A program made the position numbers and the translations under genes. 64,000 bases of DNA from Aptenodytes patagonicus (taxonomy: Eukaryota; Chordata; Aves; Sphenisciformes; Spheniscidae): NCBI RefSeq assembly GCF_965638725.1, contig NC_134982.1:40290799-40354798 (forward strand), written 5' to 3'. The notes beneath the pieces are model-generated. The model ran no database searches. It worked only from the letters and a program-made list of their open reading frames with translations, and was not told the DNA's origin. Of this stretch, positions 15,101 to 23,370 are shown in pieces. Positions within the stretch are counted from its first letter, which is position 1. Every line of letters starts with the position of its first letter.

Positions 15101-15565
15101 AAATGAACTTTCTATAGAATTAAGCTACGAGGATATAAAAAATGTTATACTGCAGTATGGATTCCACATAGAGGTAAGAAGATGCTGTAGTAGTACTCGC
15201 AACGAGTAGTACTGGTATAAACCAGACAAACTCCTTTGAATAAACCTTTACCTTAAATTTAGTTCAACATAGTGGCATATACTAAAAACTTCTAGGAGAA
15301 TTAAATGTTTGTGTGTTGCAAATTATTTGCTTTCCTCCTTTTTTAAAAAGTGTATAGATGGGCCTTGAAATCTAGTAAGTATATAGCAATTTCTTTCTTA
15401 TTAAGAGAAATTTGTATAGTACCTGTAGAGAAGGTGTTTTGAAAACTGCTGCTTTTTTTTCAGGTGGAGAAAGAATCTGTACTGTCAACCTACACTGTGA
15501 ATGAACTCTCCATGATGAAATACTACTATGAATGCGTGTTGTTTGTGGTGAGAAAACCAGAATAG
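1..15565 (+). CDS. CARNMT1: CARNMT1, carnosine N-methyltransferase 1 (5' part outside window)
   Basis: The enzyme transfers a methyl group from S-adenosylmethionine to the histidine imidazole of carnosine to make anserine; the human protein also methylates histidines in some proteins. Coding exons seen: <1-160, 7311-7451, 12213-12391, 14034-14147, 15070-15173, 15464-15565. Joined, they give 265 residues ending in TAG, and by my recall of the human protein they align gap-free with residues 145-409. The SAM-binding loop VPGAGLGRL is in the second exon. Counterparts of human Asp316 (FFIDTAH), His347 (LLYHF) and Tyr396/Tyr398 (KYYYECV), the residues reported for carnosine binding and catalysis, are all present, so the product should be active. 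The N-terminal third and the promoter lie upstream of base 1. The gene points toward C9orf40, as in human. Confidence 0.97.
161..7310 (+). other. CARNMT1: CARNMT1 intron, 7.15 kb
   Basis: This is AT-rich intron with a GTAATC donor and a TTCTGTTGCAG acceptor. I see no exon, RNA gene or recognisable transposon in it. The short open frames (for example at 1612-1797, 2486-2779 and 6150-6377) resemble nothing I know and are expected by chance. It contains many short T runs. Confidence 0.85.
7311..7451 (+). CDS. CARNMT1: CARNMT1 exon with the SAM-binding glycine-rich loop
   Basis: This 141-nt exon encodes [20 protein letters not shown] and on through [35 protein letters not shown] is motif I of the class I SAM-dependent methyltransferase fold. 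The acceptor is TTGCAG and the donor GTACAC. Both boundaries split codons (TG|G before, AG|A after), and these phases match the neighbouring exons. The human protein has Pro where this one has Phe in DFSKV. Confidence 0.97.
7452..12212 (+). other. CARNMT1: CARNMT1 intron, 4.76 kb
   Basis: The intron is mostly AT-rich and featureless. At 10940-11022 it holds a block made only of G and T apart from one A, listed separately. The 156-codon open frame at 10944-11414 runs out of that block and is low-complexity, not a gene. Confidence 0.85.
10940..11022 (+). repeat. G/T-only low-complexity tract
   Basis: About 83 bases contain only G and T on the + strand, except for one A at 10973. It mixes GGT, GTT and TTTTG units rather than one clean unit. 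It creates long spurious open frames on both strands (poly-Val/Phe on +, poly-Thr/Lys on -). Confidence 0.85.
12213..12391 (+). CDS. CARNMT1: CARNMT1 exon (third in window)
   Basis: This 179-nt exon encodes [19 protein letters not shown] and continues through [20 protein letters not shown] to [12 protein letters not shown]. The acceptor is TTTTGCAG and the donor GTGAGT at 12392. The exon ends with one base of an Asn codon, completed by AT at the start of the next exon. It covers the middle of the methyltransferase domain. [11 protein letters not shown] is nearly invariant against human. Confidence 0.97.
12392..14033 (+). other. CARNMT1: CARNMT1 intron, 1.64 kb
   Basis: AT-rich intron. The only structure seen is the mixed TG/TA/CA dinucleotide repeat near 13793-13833. 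No coding segment is visible. Confidence 0.85.
13793..13833. repeat. TG/TA/CA dinucleotide microsatellite, self-complementary
   Basis: A run of GTGTGTATGTGTATATAC type units passes into ATACACACACAC. The left half is nearly the reverse complement of the right half, so the tract can fold on itself. It lies inside a CARNMT1 intron and is likely to vary in length. Confidence 0.8.
14034..14147 (+). CDS. CARNMT1: CARNMT1 exon with the active-site Asp, followed by a GC donor
   Basis: This 114-nt exon encodes [20 protein letters not shown] and on to KPGGIWINV plus one base of a Gly codon. The Asp of FFIDTAH matches human Asp316. The acceptor is TTTTTACGCAG. The codon phase needed by the next exon (G|GT CCT CTC) forces the exon to end at 14147, so the intron begins GCAAGT at 14148, a GC-type 5' splice site. 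No GT at any nearby position keeps the frame. Confidence 0.95.
14148..15069 (+). other. CARNMT1: CARNMT1 GC-AG intron, 0.92 kb
   Basis: The donor reads TAG|GCAAGT and the acceptor ACTCTAG. Apart from the C at position +2, the donor fits the U1 consensus strongly, as is usual for GC-AG introns. The 88-codon open frame at 14300-14566 inside the intron has no recognisable product. Confidence 0.9.
15070..15173 (+). CDS. CARNMT1: CARNMT1 exon with the active-site His
   Basis: This 104-nt exon encodes [20 protein letters not shown] and on through [11 protein letters not shown]. The His of LLYHF matches human His347. The acceptor is CTCTAG and the donor GTAAGA at 15174. It ends in phase 0 before GTG GAG AAA of the last exon, across a short 290-bp intron. 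Confidence 0.97.
15464..15565 (+). CDS. CARNMT1: CARNMT1 last coding exon and stop
   Basis: The exon encodes [20 protein letters not shown] and then [13 protein letters not shown], followed by TAG at 15563-15565. The two tyrosines matching human Tyr396 and Tyr398 lie in KYYYECV. The acceptor is a strong T8CAG. The C-terminal residue is Glu, where human has Gln. Confidence 0.97.
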   Translation: MEKESVLSTYTVNELSMMKYYYECVLFVVRKPE

Positions 15566-15826
15566 AAGTGGTCTGAATAGGTTAATTAGAAAAAAATGTT
15601 GGCTTGAAAGCTGGAAATGAGAATAAAATGGACTGGGTGATGTCTGGACACAACCTCAAATCAGTGGTGCCTTCTTATTCCTAATAGGATTTAGATAGTG
15701 TCTATTTTCTTAATATCTCTATTGCTATCCAGACATGTACTATGCCATGCATATTTGTAATATACTTGTGAAAATGGAGGAGGAAATGTTCACATACACT
15801 GTCTTTGTGCTTTGGAATGCATTAAA

Positions 15827-15858
15827 AATAAAAGCAAAAATGTTTTCTTGAGAATAAA
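15827..15858 (+). terminator. CARNMT1: Candidate CARNMT1 poly(A) signals
   Basis: Two AATAAA hexamers, at 15827-15832 and 15853-15858, lie about 260-290 bases past the stop codon. Usage is inferred from position only. Confidence 0.5.
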
Positions 15859-18094
15859 ATTTAATGTTTGCCATAACCAGGCTAATTCTCCGCATATGCT
15901 GCCTCATTTTTCATAGATTTATAATGATTTTCTTTTTTCTACTTTCTCATGTTAGGAATGCATAGAGGTGCTTACTGTACTAGCTGTGTCACATTTAGAG
16001 AAGTATTTCTAAACATATACTTAAATTATGAAGTCTGAAATGGTTGGAAAGTGATAAAATTATTCTTGGTAGATAACGATAGCCATCAGAACTGTTACAG
16101 CATTTTCTGTGGAACTGAAATGAAGTAGATTATTATACAAATTCTAATCTTTGACTGTACCAGTGTTAACAGTTAATCAAAACACAGATCCTATAGGCAG
16201 TTTGACCTACTATGTGAAAGCAGAGTACTGAGTGAAGAAAAAGCAGGCTGTTACAGAGAAGCAGTATGTTAACCTCAGTTCAGGAATAACACCAATTTTG
16301 ATAAATCTCTTTGTGTTGAAACTGAAATAGTAGATGCTTTGATGTCTTAAAATACATTGATTTTGAGTCACCTGCTTACTGCTTGAGCCAAAACAGTGAA
16401 GCAGTATTTTTTATTAAACATAATTAACAGGAAGTCATGTTATACTAGAGCTCTTTTCTTTTTTTAAAGTTGTTAACACAGCTGAGTTATGCATGCCATG
16501 TGTAGGTAGTGCAACAAAAGAATCCCTGTTTCTCAAAGGGGAAGAAAAAGTTGCATGTAAATAATATGCACTGTAACCTAATTATCTCTACCTGAGTCAG
16601 CATATGCAGGCCAACTGGTAGACAATTTCCTTGTAACTTCAGGCACTTTACCCTTGTGACTTAGTGACTTCTTAGTTCTTTATCCTAATGTTTTTTTTCC
16701 TGGCAGATGTGGCTTAGGTGAATATTTAATCTACAAACAGTGATACTATACATGAGGCTGAAGCTTCTGTCACTTACAAGTAATGTGCATGAGAAAACAT
16801 TAATAATCACTGTGCTGAGAGGAGGTGTCACGTTAGCCATTTCATTTTCTTAATATATTGGTTACCTTAAGTACCATTTTCATCCATTTTCAGAAATTTC
16901 TTTAAAATATAAAAACATTATGGTAAGGAATCAAGGGGTTTTTCATGTTTGGTCATAATGGCACTGGACAATAGCTTGTTTGTTTCCCATTATTTCTAGT
17001 CCCTTTTTTTCATGGTGATGTCCTAACCACATGTCTCTAATAGCTCCATTACTGGCTTTTGGATTTTTCCCATTAAGGCCAGAAATTTGTGCCTTTGTTC
17101 CTAAATTGAAAGTCTACAAGGAGGGAAAACACAAACTTTTTCTTTATAGTTTCAACACTGCATAAGAGAGCGTACATGCCTGGGTATATTCAGTACTGTG
17201 CCCCTTTCTGCTCAGAATCCTTATTGAGAATAAAGGCTTCTGGTCTACACAAGTTTTCAGTTAGAGCTTTGCTTAAACTCCTCTTATTTGAACTGTCTCT
17301 TCTTCCTCAAAGTGCACCACCACGATTTAGCTCCATAAATGAACTGTTGGAAGTTCTACCCTGCTCCAAGAAAAATGTGTTTAAACCTGAAACACTGCCA
17401 TTGCAACAAGTAGATTAAAAATAAAAGCCCTTGCACACCTAAAAATATTAATAAAAAAGAAGTTGCTTTAATTTCCTTGTTGTACTATTTATTTTTTGAG
17501 GGACTTTGTGATTCTTTGCTTTCATTCTGAATTTTTTTTTTCCCTTAGGTAGGATATGATTGGTATTTTACTTGATAATGCAGCTCCTTGAAGTAAGACA
17601 AGGTTAGGTGAATGTCAGTTATGCTGTTGCTGAGCAGTACATAAATGTGTAATACAGCCCAATTTCTGCCTCCTACCCGGTTTGTAGTTACACTTGAAAT
17701 GTGGTGTTCCTGTTTTTCACAAATAGGCAATTGAACTCTTGCTTTCTATTTGAATGTCAATATCCTTTCTTCTGGTAGTTTTGTTCTTTGCCACCCCACG
17801 CTGTCACAAGTACCATTTTTTTTGTATTTTTGGAAAATGTCTTTATTATGTCGGGTATATAGTGATGTGATTCTATTTCTGATCTAGAAAATGCCAGTTT
17901 TCCCCAATGTTTTCCTTTTAAATTATAACAGTTGCATTAAGAGTTGGAAGCAGAATAATCTTGTGAATGGGTTGTATGAGTTAGTAGTGTTATACCTGCA
18001 GTCCTATGTATGAGTTCTTAAAATTCATCACTTGTATTTCTATGCACAGGGATAATTGTGTATTACTGACTGTGGTCATACTCTTCAGTTGTAC

Positions 18095-18112
18095 GGGGGG
18101 GGAGGGGGGAGG
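18095..18112 (+). other. G-rich run with quadruplex potential
   Basis: The + strand has G8, A, G6, A, G2 within 18 bases, about 400 bp upstream of the C9orf40 CpG island. The long G runs allow several quadruplex registers, but folding is untested. Confidence 0.5.
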
Positions 18113-18747
18113 AATGCTTAAGGTGTTTATCAGCTGAAGCCAAGACCATTTAATTTAGGTCACTATTAAACTGTACGTGGTATTGGGTGTAAAATAAAAT
18201 GCTGCATAATCCTCGGTGTGATACTTCTGTACATGGAGTAAGTTTGACAAATGTGAAGTGTCCTGTATTTTTATTTCTATGTAGTACACTCTGGAAGCCA
18301 GTTACGAAGGTAAGAACGGGAAGGTTCACGCCCCTGTGCTATCTTCTGGGTGTCTAATGGAGGTGATTTTTCTTGCATATTAAAGTTTGCAGTATGCCTC
18401 GATGCCGCTCCTGTTTGGTTTTATCCGTTACTGCTAGGTAGGATTCAGTTTTTGACTACCTTTTCCCTTCCTGCTTCCTCGACCCTTCAGTAGCCCCCGC
18501 AGCCTGAGTAGCCCCCGCGGGCGCTCCGGCCGCCCCCGCTGGGCAGCCCCCGCAGGGGCGCAGCCGGGCGGCAGCCCCGCTGGCCGGGGCGCGGCCGCCA
18601 CGCCCCCGCCTTTCGCGGCGGGCGCGCGCTGCCCGGCAGCCCGCCCCACCCGCCGCCCGTCACTCAACACCGGTGGGCGGGGCCGAGCGCAGCGCCCCGC
18701 CCCCCCGGGCGGCTGCGGGGCCGCCGCCGGCGGCGACCGGGGCGCGC

Positions 18748-18993
18748 ATGCGCCCTCCTCCCCGCGGCGGTGGTGCGTGCAGTCCCGGGGGACGCGCGCT
18801 CCACGGAGCCGCCGGCGCTCGGCCCCCTCATGGCCAAGCGGCGCGCGGAGCCGTTAGTGTGTCACGTGCCCATCAAACGGCTCCTGCGCGAGCCGCCGCC
18901 GCCGCCCCGCGCTGCCGCGCCCGAGCGGCGCCCCCGGGGCGAAGCGGCGAGCGCCGGCCCTGCCGCCCCGAAGCGGAAGCTGGAGGAGGCTGA
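18748..18993 (+). other. Possible overlapping uORF of C9orf40
   Basis: An ATG at 18748 (CGCATGC, weak context) opens an 81-codon frame that passes over the C9orf40 ATG at 18830 in another frame and stops at 18993. If transcripts start upstream of 18748, it could lower translation of the main product. The peptide is low-complexity Ala/Pro/Arg and shows no domain. Confidence 0.35.
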
Positions 18994-19162
18994 GGCGCCG
19001 CCGGGCAAGCGGCCCGGGCTGCGGGGGAGCAGCCCCCGCGGGGAGCAGGGGGACGCGGGGGGCAGGCGGCGGCGGCGCGGCGGGCCCGCGGCGCCCCAGG
19101 ACGAGCGGACGGCGGAGGGACGCGGTGGTGGCCGGGGCAAAGAGCGGGCCGCCGCTGCTGAG
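18830..19162 (+). CDS. C9orf40: C9orf40 exon 1
   Basis: The exon has 111 codons within the CpG island and ends GCT GCT GAG before the donor GTAACG. After the conserved N-terminus the sequence is low-complexity and basic, with proline, arginine and alanine runs encoded by GCC/GCG/CGG repeats. This explains why it is poorly conserved in length. Confidence 0.9.
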
Positions 19163-22100
19163 GTAACGGAGCGGGGCTGGGGCGGTGGGAGGCCTCCCGG
19201 GGAGGATGCCGCGGTGCCGCCGTGAGCGGGCCCGAGCCGCTCGCCTCCAGGGAGAGAAAATCGTGGGTGGTGGTGCTGGCAGCTGAGGCGTTACCGTGGG
19301 GCCGCGACCTCAGCCGGGGGCGGGGGTGTCGCCCCGGGGGGGCTGGCGGGCCGTGCGGATCAGCAAAGCGTGCGGGCGGAGTCCCCCGGGCCTTATCCAG
19401 GCACAGCACAGCGGTCGGTGCCTCGCAGCCCGTTCTGTGCCTCTCTGTGTTAATCGGTCGTGGGCCTCTTAAAGCTTTTTTTTGCGTTTTTCTTGCCACG
19501 ATGCAAAAGAAGTAACATTCGTAGCCTTCCCCCCCTCCCCGCCATAGAAGAACTGATGGGGAAACAGCCTGTCTGGAGTTCACCTTAGTTACGTCTGTCT
19601 TCAGTCACATCCCCATTCAACAGCATGGTGGAAGCTTGAAGAGTTTATTTTGATAGCGTCTCTGTTTCGAGGTTGCGGGTCAGGCTGACTACAGTATCTG
19701 ACAACTTTCTTAAGTTTTTGTTTGGGATGGGCATTTAATAATGATAGCAGAGCTATTTTTGAACTAAAACATTTAGTGCAGGCGGTGGTCAGGGGAAGGG
19801 GATTGGTTATTTAATGATCAGGATGTATTGAAATGCGCAGTTGGCTTCCAGCGTTTCTGGTTAACGTCGAACAACGTACATTCTTATCCCTGGCCTTGAC
19901 CACGTTTTACACAATAGGCAGAAAACAAATTATGGTACTAAGAAAGTTGCGGTTTTGCAAAAACAAAATGCTAGGTCAAATTTTGTGCTTATCTAGAAGT
20001 TTGATATATGTAAACTCACCTCTTCTCCCACCTGGACCTTGTAAATAACACTGAAGTATTTGATCCAGTAATATGAAGTGGCAGAAAGTCTAATAAGGTC
20101 AGATGGACTTGAGCATGCATATTTTTGTGGTTATGAGGTTTTAGATTATAATCTCTTTGAAACAAGAATGCTGTCATTTATTCTGTGCGTACAAAGCATC
20201 TAGCACAGGGGTGTTCTCACTTTAAGTACTTAGCTCTCACAGTGTGAGCAGTAACTTCTTATTAAAGTGTAAGGGGAGTTCAGATTAAACATGGGAAGGA
20301 TTTGTAAGGGTAGCTGACAGTTTCTGAAACTCCATTGTTGGAGATTTTTTTCAAAGAACTTGTGAGCCACCTGCCTTGCACAGTTCTGTGTGAGTGACAC
20401 TGCCTGAGTTGGAGTATGGACTGGGAAGTCTTCACTTTCTCTTTCGTACTTTGTTGTTAATGCTGTGCAGTACAAAAATCTCAGTTTACAAGAATATTTA
20501 TGCAAATGTGTGCAACTACTTACAGTTTGGCTTTCTTCCAGTTTCCATATAATCAATCCTTCTGTTCCTGTGGCATTATATCATTTAACTGGTTTTGGTC
20601 TTAATTCCAATTAATGGGAACTTTGGTTCTTTAATTTTCCCTGAAGACAATCTTTTCCTAGTGAGCAAATTCACTTTAGTAGTACTCTACAGGCATGCAG
20701 CCATCTTGCTGCTATGAAATGTCTTTCATACCTCTCTCTCAATTATTACAGGTCTTGAATAATGCAGGGGTTTTTGTAGTAAAAACAGGTTGCCTAGTGC
20801 AACAAATTGTAGTTCATGAGAGGTTTGTGTGGTAACAAATAGAAAAATGTATTCTTTAAATTGAAAGTATGGTGAATTTATGTACTTCTCTGTTTTGGGG
20901 AGGGGGAAGCATCATTTTTCCAGTATCTGAGAGCATTTAGGGATGATACTTCAAATTTTTGAATATTATTTTTTTTAATTCTGTTGCAGAGCCAACAGAC
21001 AAAGCATGAAATTTTTCAAAAGCCATACCAAAACGTTTATACCAGTTTATGTGTCAAAAATACTTCTGCAGCACCTGTTACAGCTGAGACATTAAAGTAA
21101 AATATTTAAAAATTCTGGTTTTTGTTAGGAAAAATACAAACCAGTATTACATGGAAATGCATTATTTTAGGTTTGTGGCAGCATTCAGTGTTTTTACGTA
21201 CCAGAAGAAAGTACATGCTCAAGACTTAAGGAATGATTTGAGAATTCCTCTTCTTACGTGTATCATGTCCATAGAAACATGCACAGATTGGCCACTCTTT
21301 ATAACCACGACGTGGTTATAAACAAACAGTGTGTTTTCTAACAGAGATTTTAAAAAAAAAAAAAGTGTAATTGCAGAGTAAAGTAGTAGATAAGTATGTG
21401 TTCCTTCAAGGTTTTTCTTGTACTACTTACCAGTTCTTAAACTTGGCTTTCCCTGCCCCTAGAAGAGATCTTCATTTTTCTCATGTATACTTGAGCACAA
21501 AACGTAGATACAGAAAAGAAGAAACAGAACGTGGTAGAAACACTACCCAATGCTGTACTTTTCCTGCAAGTGTCATCCTCTGAGTTGATGTAAAACAGCT
21601 AAATACATTCTTCTGAATACCAGCTTCTAAACGTGCATGAAATTTGTATACCATTGTGAGAAGAAAAAACAGTGAACAGTTTTTGTATGCAAAGTCCAGT
21701 AATTGCACAAGTTTTACAGTATCGTTCTATGCAGGAATTGCAAGTTGAAGAAATTGGTAGGGTTATAGAAGTATTTCCCAGAGGTTGGACAGTAGTTCTC
21801 TGCAAGAATATTTGAAAGGACAAAACTAAATTGTGGTTTGGTTGAGATTTTCAATGGTGTTTTCCTTAGAAATAGCTCATATTTTTTCTGTATAAAATTA
21901 TAAGAACTGTTAACATGGAACAGCTGAGTAACTCTCCTTGGTTTAGTTTCTTCTATAAAAGTTTCTTTTTATTATTTTTTACTGCTGTGATACACATTAA
22001 TGTTTTGTTGCCTTTTTGTTTATTTGTCTCTTTTCAAAGCAAGAAGATGATTTCTGTCAGTATAACTCATTCCTGTATTGGAGAGCACCATTGCCTACTA

Positions 22101-22198
22101 TTGATTTGTCTGATATTCAGAACCTAGATGGAGAGACTCCACCAGAAGCTAAAACTCCTTCAAGGACTGATACCATGGAGACTGAAATGGAGACCTGA
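18830..22198 (+). CDS. C9orf40: C9orf40 homologue, small uncharacterised protein (two exons)
   Basis: Exons 18830-19162 and 22040-22198 join in phase 0 to give 163 residues plus TGA; human C9orf40 is about 194. No biochemical function is established for this family and I assign none. Conservation is at the two ends. The start MAKRRAEPLVCHVPIKRLL parallels human MAKRRAAEP...HVPWKRLL. The C-terminal QYNSFLYWRAPLPTIDL with DIQNL parallels human QYNTFQYWRNPLPPIDL with DIEDL. The middle is Pro/Ala/Arg/Gly-rich, probably disordered, with a basic KRKLEEAEAPPGKRPG segment that could act as a nuclear signal. ATG 18830 is the first in-frame ATG and is conserved. It sits between CARNMT1 and TRPM6, as in human. 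Confidence 0.92.
19163..22039 (+). other. C9orf40: C9orf40 intron, 2.88 kb
   Basis: The donor is GTAACG and the acceptor TTTTCAAAG. The first 250 bases belong to the CpG island and the rest is AT-rich. It contains a 25-bp palindrome at 21298-21322 and no recognisable exon or transposon. Confidence 0.85.
21298..21322. repeat. Perfect 12-bp inverted repeat around one base
   Basis: TTTATAACCACG, a central A, then CGTGGTTATAAA: both arms match exactly. It could form a cruciform or be a dimeric protein-binding site. It lies in the C9orf40 intron. No flanking repeat suggests a transposon end. Confidence 0.9.
22040..22198 (+). CDS. C9orf40: C9orf40 exon 2 and stop
   Basis: The exon has 52 codons plus TGA. 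It starts QEDDFCQYNSFLYWRAPLP and ends in an acidic tail, DTMETEMET. This conserved aromatic/proline motif is the family's signature. It reads in phase 0 from exon 1 (E|QEDD). The human counterpart reads HNEEFWQYNTF at this point. Confidence 0.93.
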   Translation, partial: QEDDFCQYNSFLYWRAPLPTIDLSDIQNLDGETPPEAKTPSRTDTMETEMET

Positions 22199-23370
22199 TC
22201 AATTGTTTCATAGTTCTACATCTACTCGCAGGAAACTTGTTTCCATTTGGATTCAAGTTTTTTCTACTTGGGAGAAAAATAAGCATGCTTCTGCCTTCTT
22301 GAAGAAACAGTGTTATGTCAGTCTGCAAAAGCAAGTCTGAGTTGTCTTAGGTGGATGGGATAATCACTATTAGGTACTTAATAGTAAGCTGTCTGGAGGT
22401 GTACGGTGTGGAGAAGGCTATGATGTCTAGCAAGAATGCTTGAAAACATGAAGGCAGGCTAAAAGAAGACTACGGAAAATTAGAACTTTGGGATGCAATT
22501 AAAAGAAACAGGTGGATATGTTACATGCCGAAAGGAAATGGAACATCATTTTGTCTGTCCTGAACAAAAAGATGTAACTGTGGTAGCTGAAAGTGAAATA
22601 TTTATCATATGAATTTATCATAAAGCACACAAGCTGTGGTGATTTTTAATGTGTTTTTTTTCTGTGTAATAGCTAAACCAAAAAATAAGAGCCTGCCAAA
22701 ACCAGACAAAACATTCCCTTTTCTATGCAAACCAAAACCAAGTGTGGCAGGGAGGGGGAAGGAAAAGGGGATCTTTTCTTCTGTAAGCTGCCACTGTTCC
22801 CATTCTCCTTACAAAAAAGATTTTTCACCTTCTCCTTTTCACATTACCCAAAGCAGTGGGAGCAAGCTTTTAGGTTTTCGGTCCATTCTCAAGTTAATGC
22901 TATTCTTACTCTTTGTGACATTAGCACTGAACCTGTCAGTAGCATCAAAATGGCAGGTGTGCGCAGATGTGTCAAGAGAAGTTAATGCAATATAGAAGTA
23001 ACCACATACACTTTTTCAAACTTAACTGACTGAGGTGTAGTTTTTGCAGAGACTATGGATCTTGCAAAAAATTTTTACGGAAGTTCATTGAATTAGTGTT
23101 TTTTGCTGTGAAATACGAACTTAATGTTTGTCTTTTGTAATTTATTTACAAGTTGAAGTACAATTAGAAATACTAGTCTTTAATAATAGACTGAAGTTGT
23201 ATGGGCAGACTGCCAGGCTTTGCAAATGCAATTTGTCTTTAAGGATAGCAAACACTGTATTTTTTCTGGAATCATCATTGAAGAAGGCAACTTGTGATTT
23301 TTTTTTTTTTTTTATTTTTTTAAAATAATGTATTTGCTAAAGGACAATAAAGTTTTGCCTGCGTGTATTT
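22199..23370 (+). other. C9orf40: C9orf40 3' UTR
   Basis: About 1.15 kb without coding potential runs from the TGA to the poly(A) signal at 23346. Open frames at 22636-22995 and 22725-22985 are not recognised. It carries a T-rich run near 23299-23320. Confidence 0.7.
23346..23351 (+). terminator. C9orf40: C9orf40 poly(A) signal
   Basis: AATAAA in the context GGACAATAAAGTTTTGCC is followed by TG- and T-rich sequence. It lies 1.15 kb past the stop, and no better signal precedes it. Confidence 0.7.

Larger units (their letters stand above)
15566..18450 (+). other. CARNMT1 3' UTR and intergenic spacer
   Basis: The 3' UTR starts here. AATAAA hexamers occur at 15622, 15827, 15853, 17420 and 18193. 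The pair at 15827/15853 is a plausible proximal poly(A) site, and a long UTR reaching the later ones cannot be excluded. No coding region is seen. The spacer before the C9orf40 CpG island is short, so the two genes sit very close together. Confidence 0.7.
18485..19400. promoter_or_regulatory. C9orf40: CpG island, C9orf40 promoter and exon 1
   Basis: The sequence turns abruptly GC-rich and CpG-dense against AT-rich flanks. It spans the C9orf40 start codon and the splice donor at 19163. Such islands mark housekeeping-type vertebrate promoters. No TATA box was seen. The transcription start is not resolved but must lie upstream of 18830. Only the + strand gene is evident here; minus-strand open frames look like GC-driven shadows. 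Confidence 0.85.

Noticed and set aside
15185..15215. Imperfect inverted repeat around AGTACTCGCAACGAGTAGTA
   Set aside because: The arms carry mismatches and it lies just after an exon in ordinary intron; judged chance.
18873..19583. 236-codon minus-strand frame over C9orf40 exon 1
   Set aside because: It is a GC-rich shadow of the exon and CpG island; no domain was recognised.
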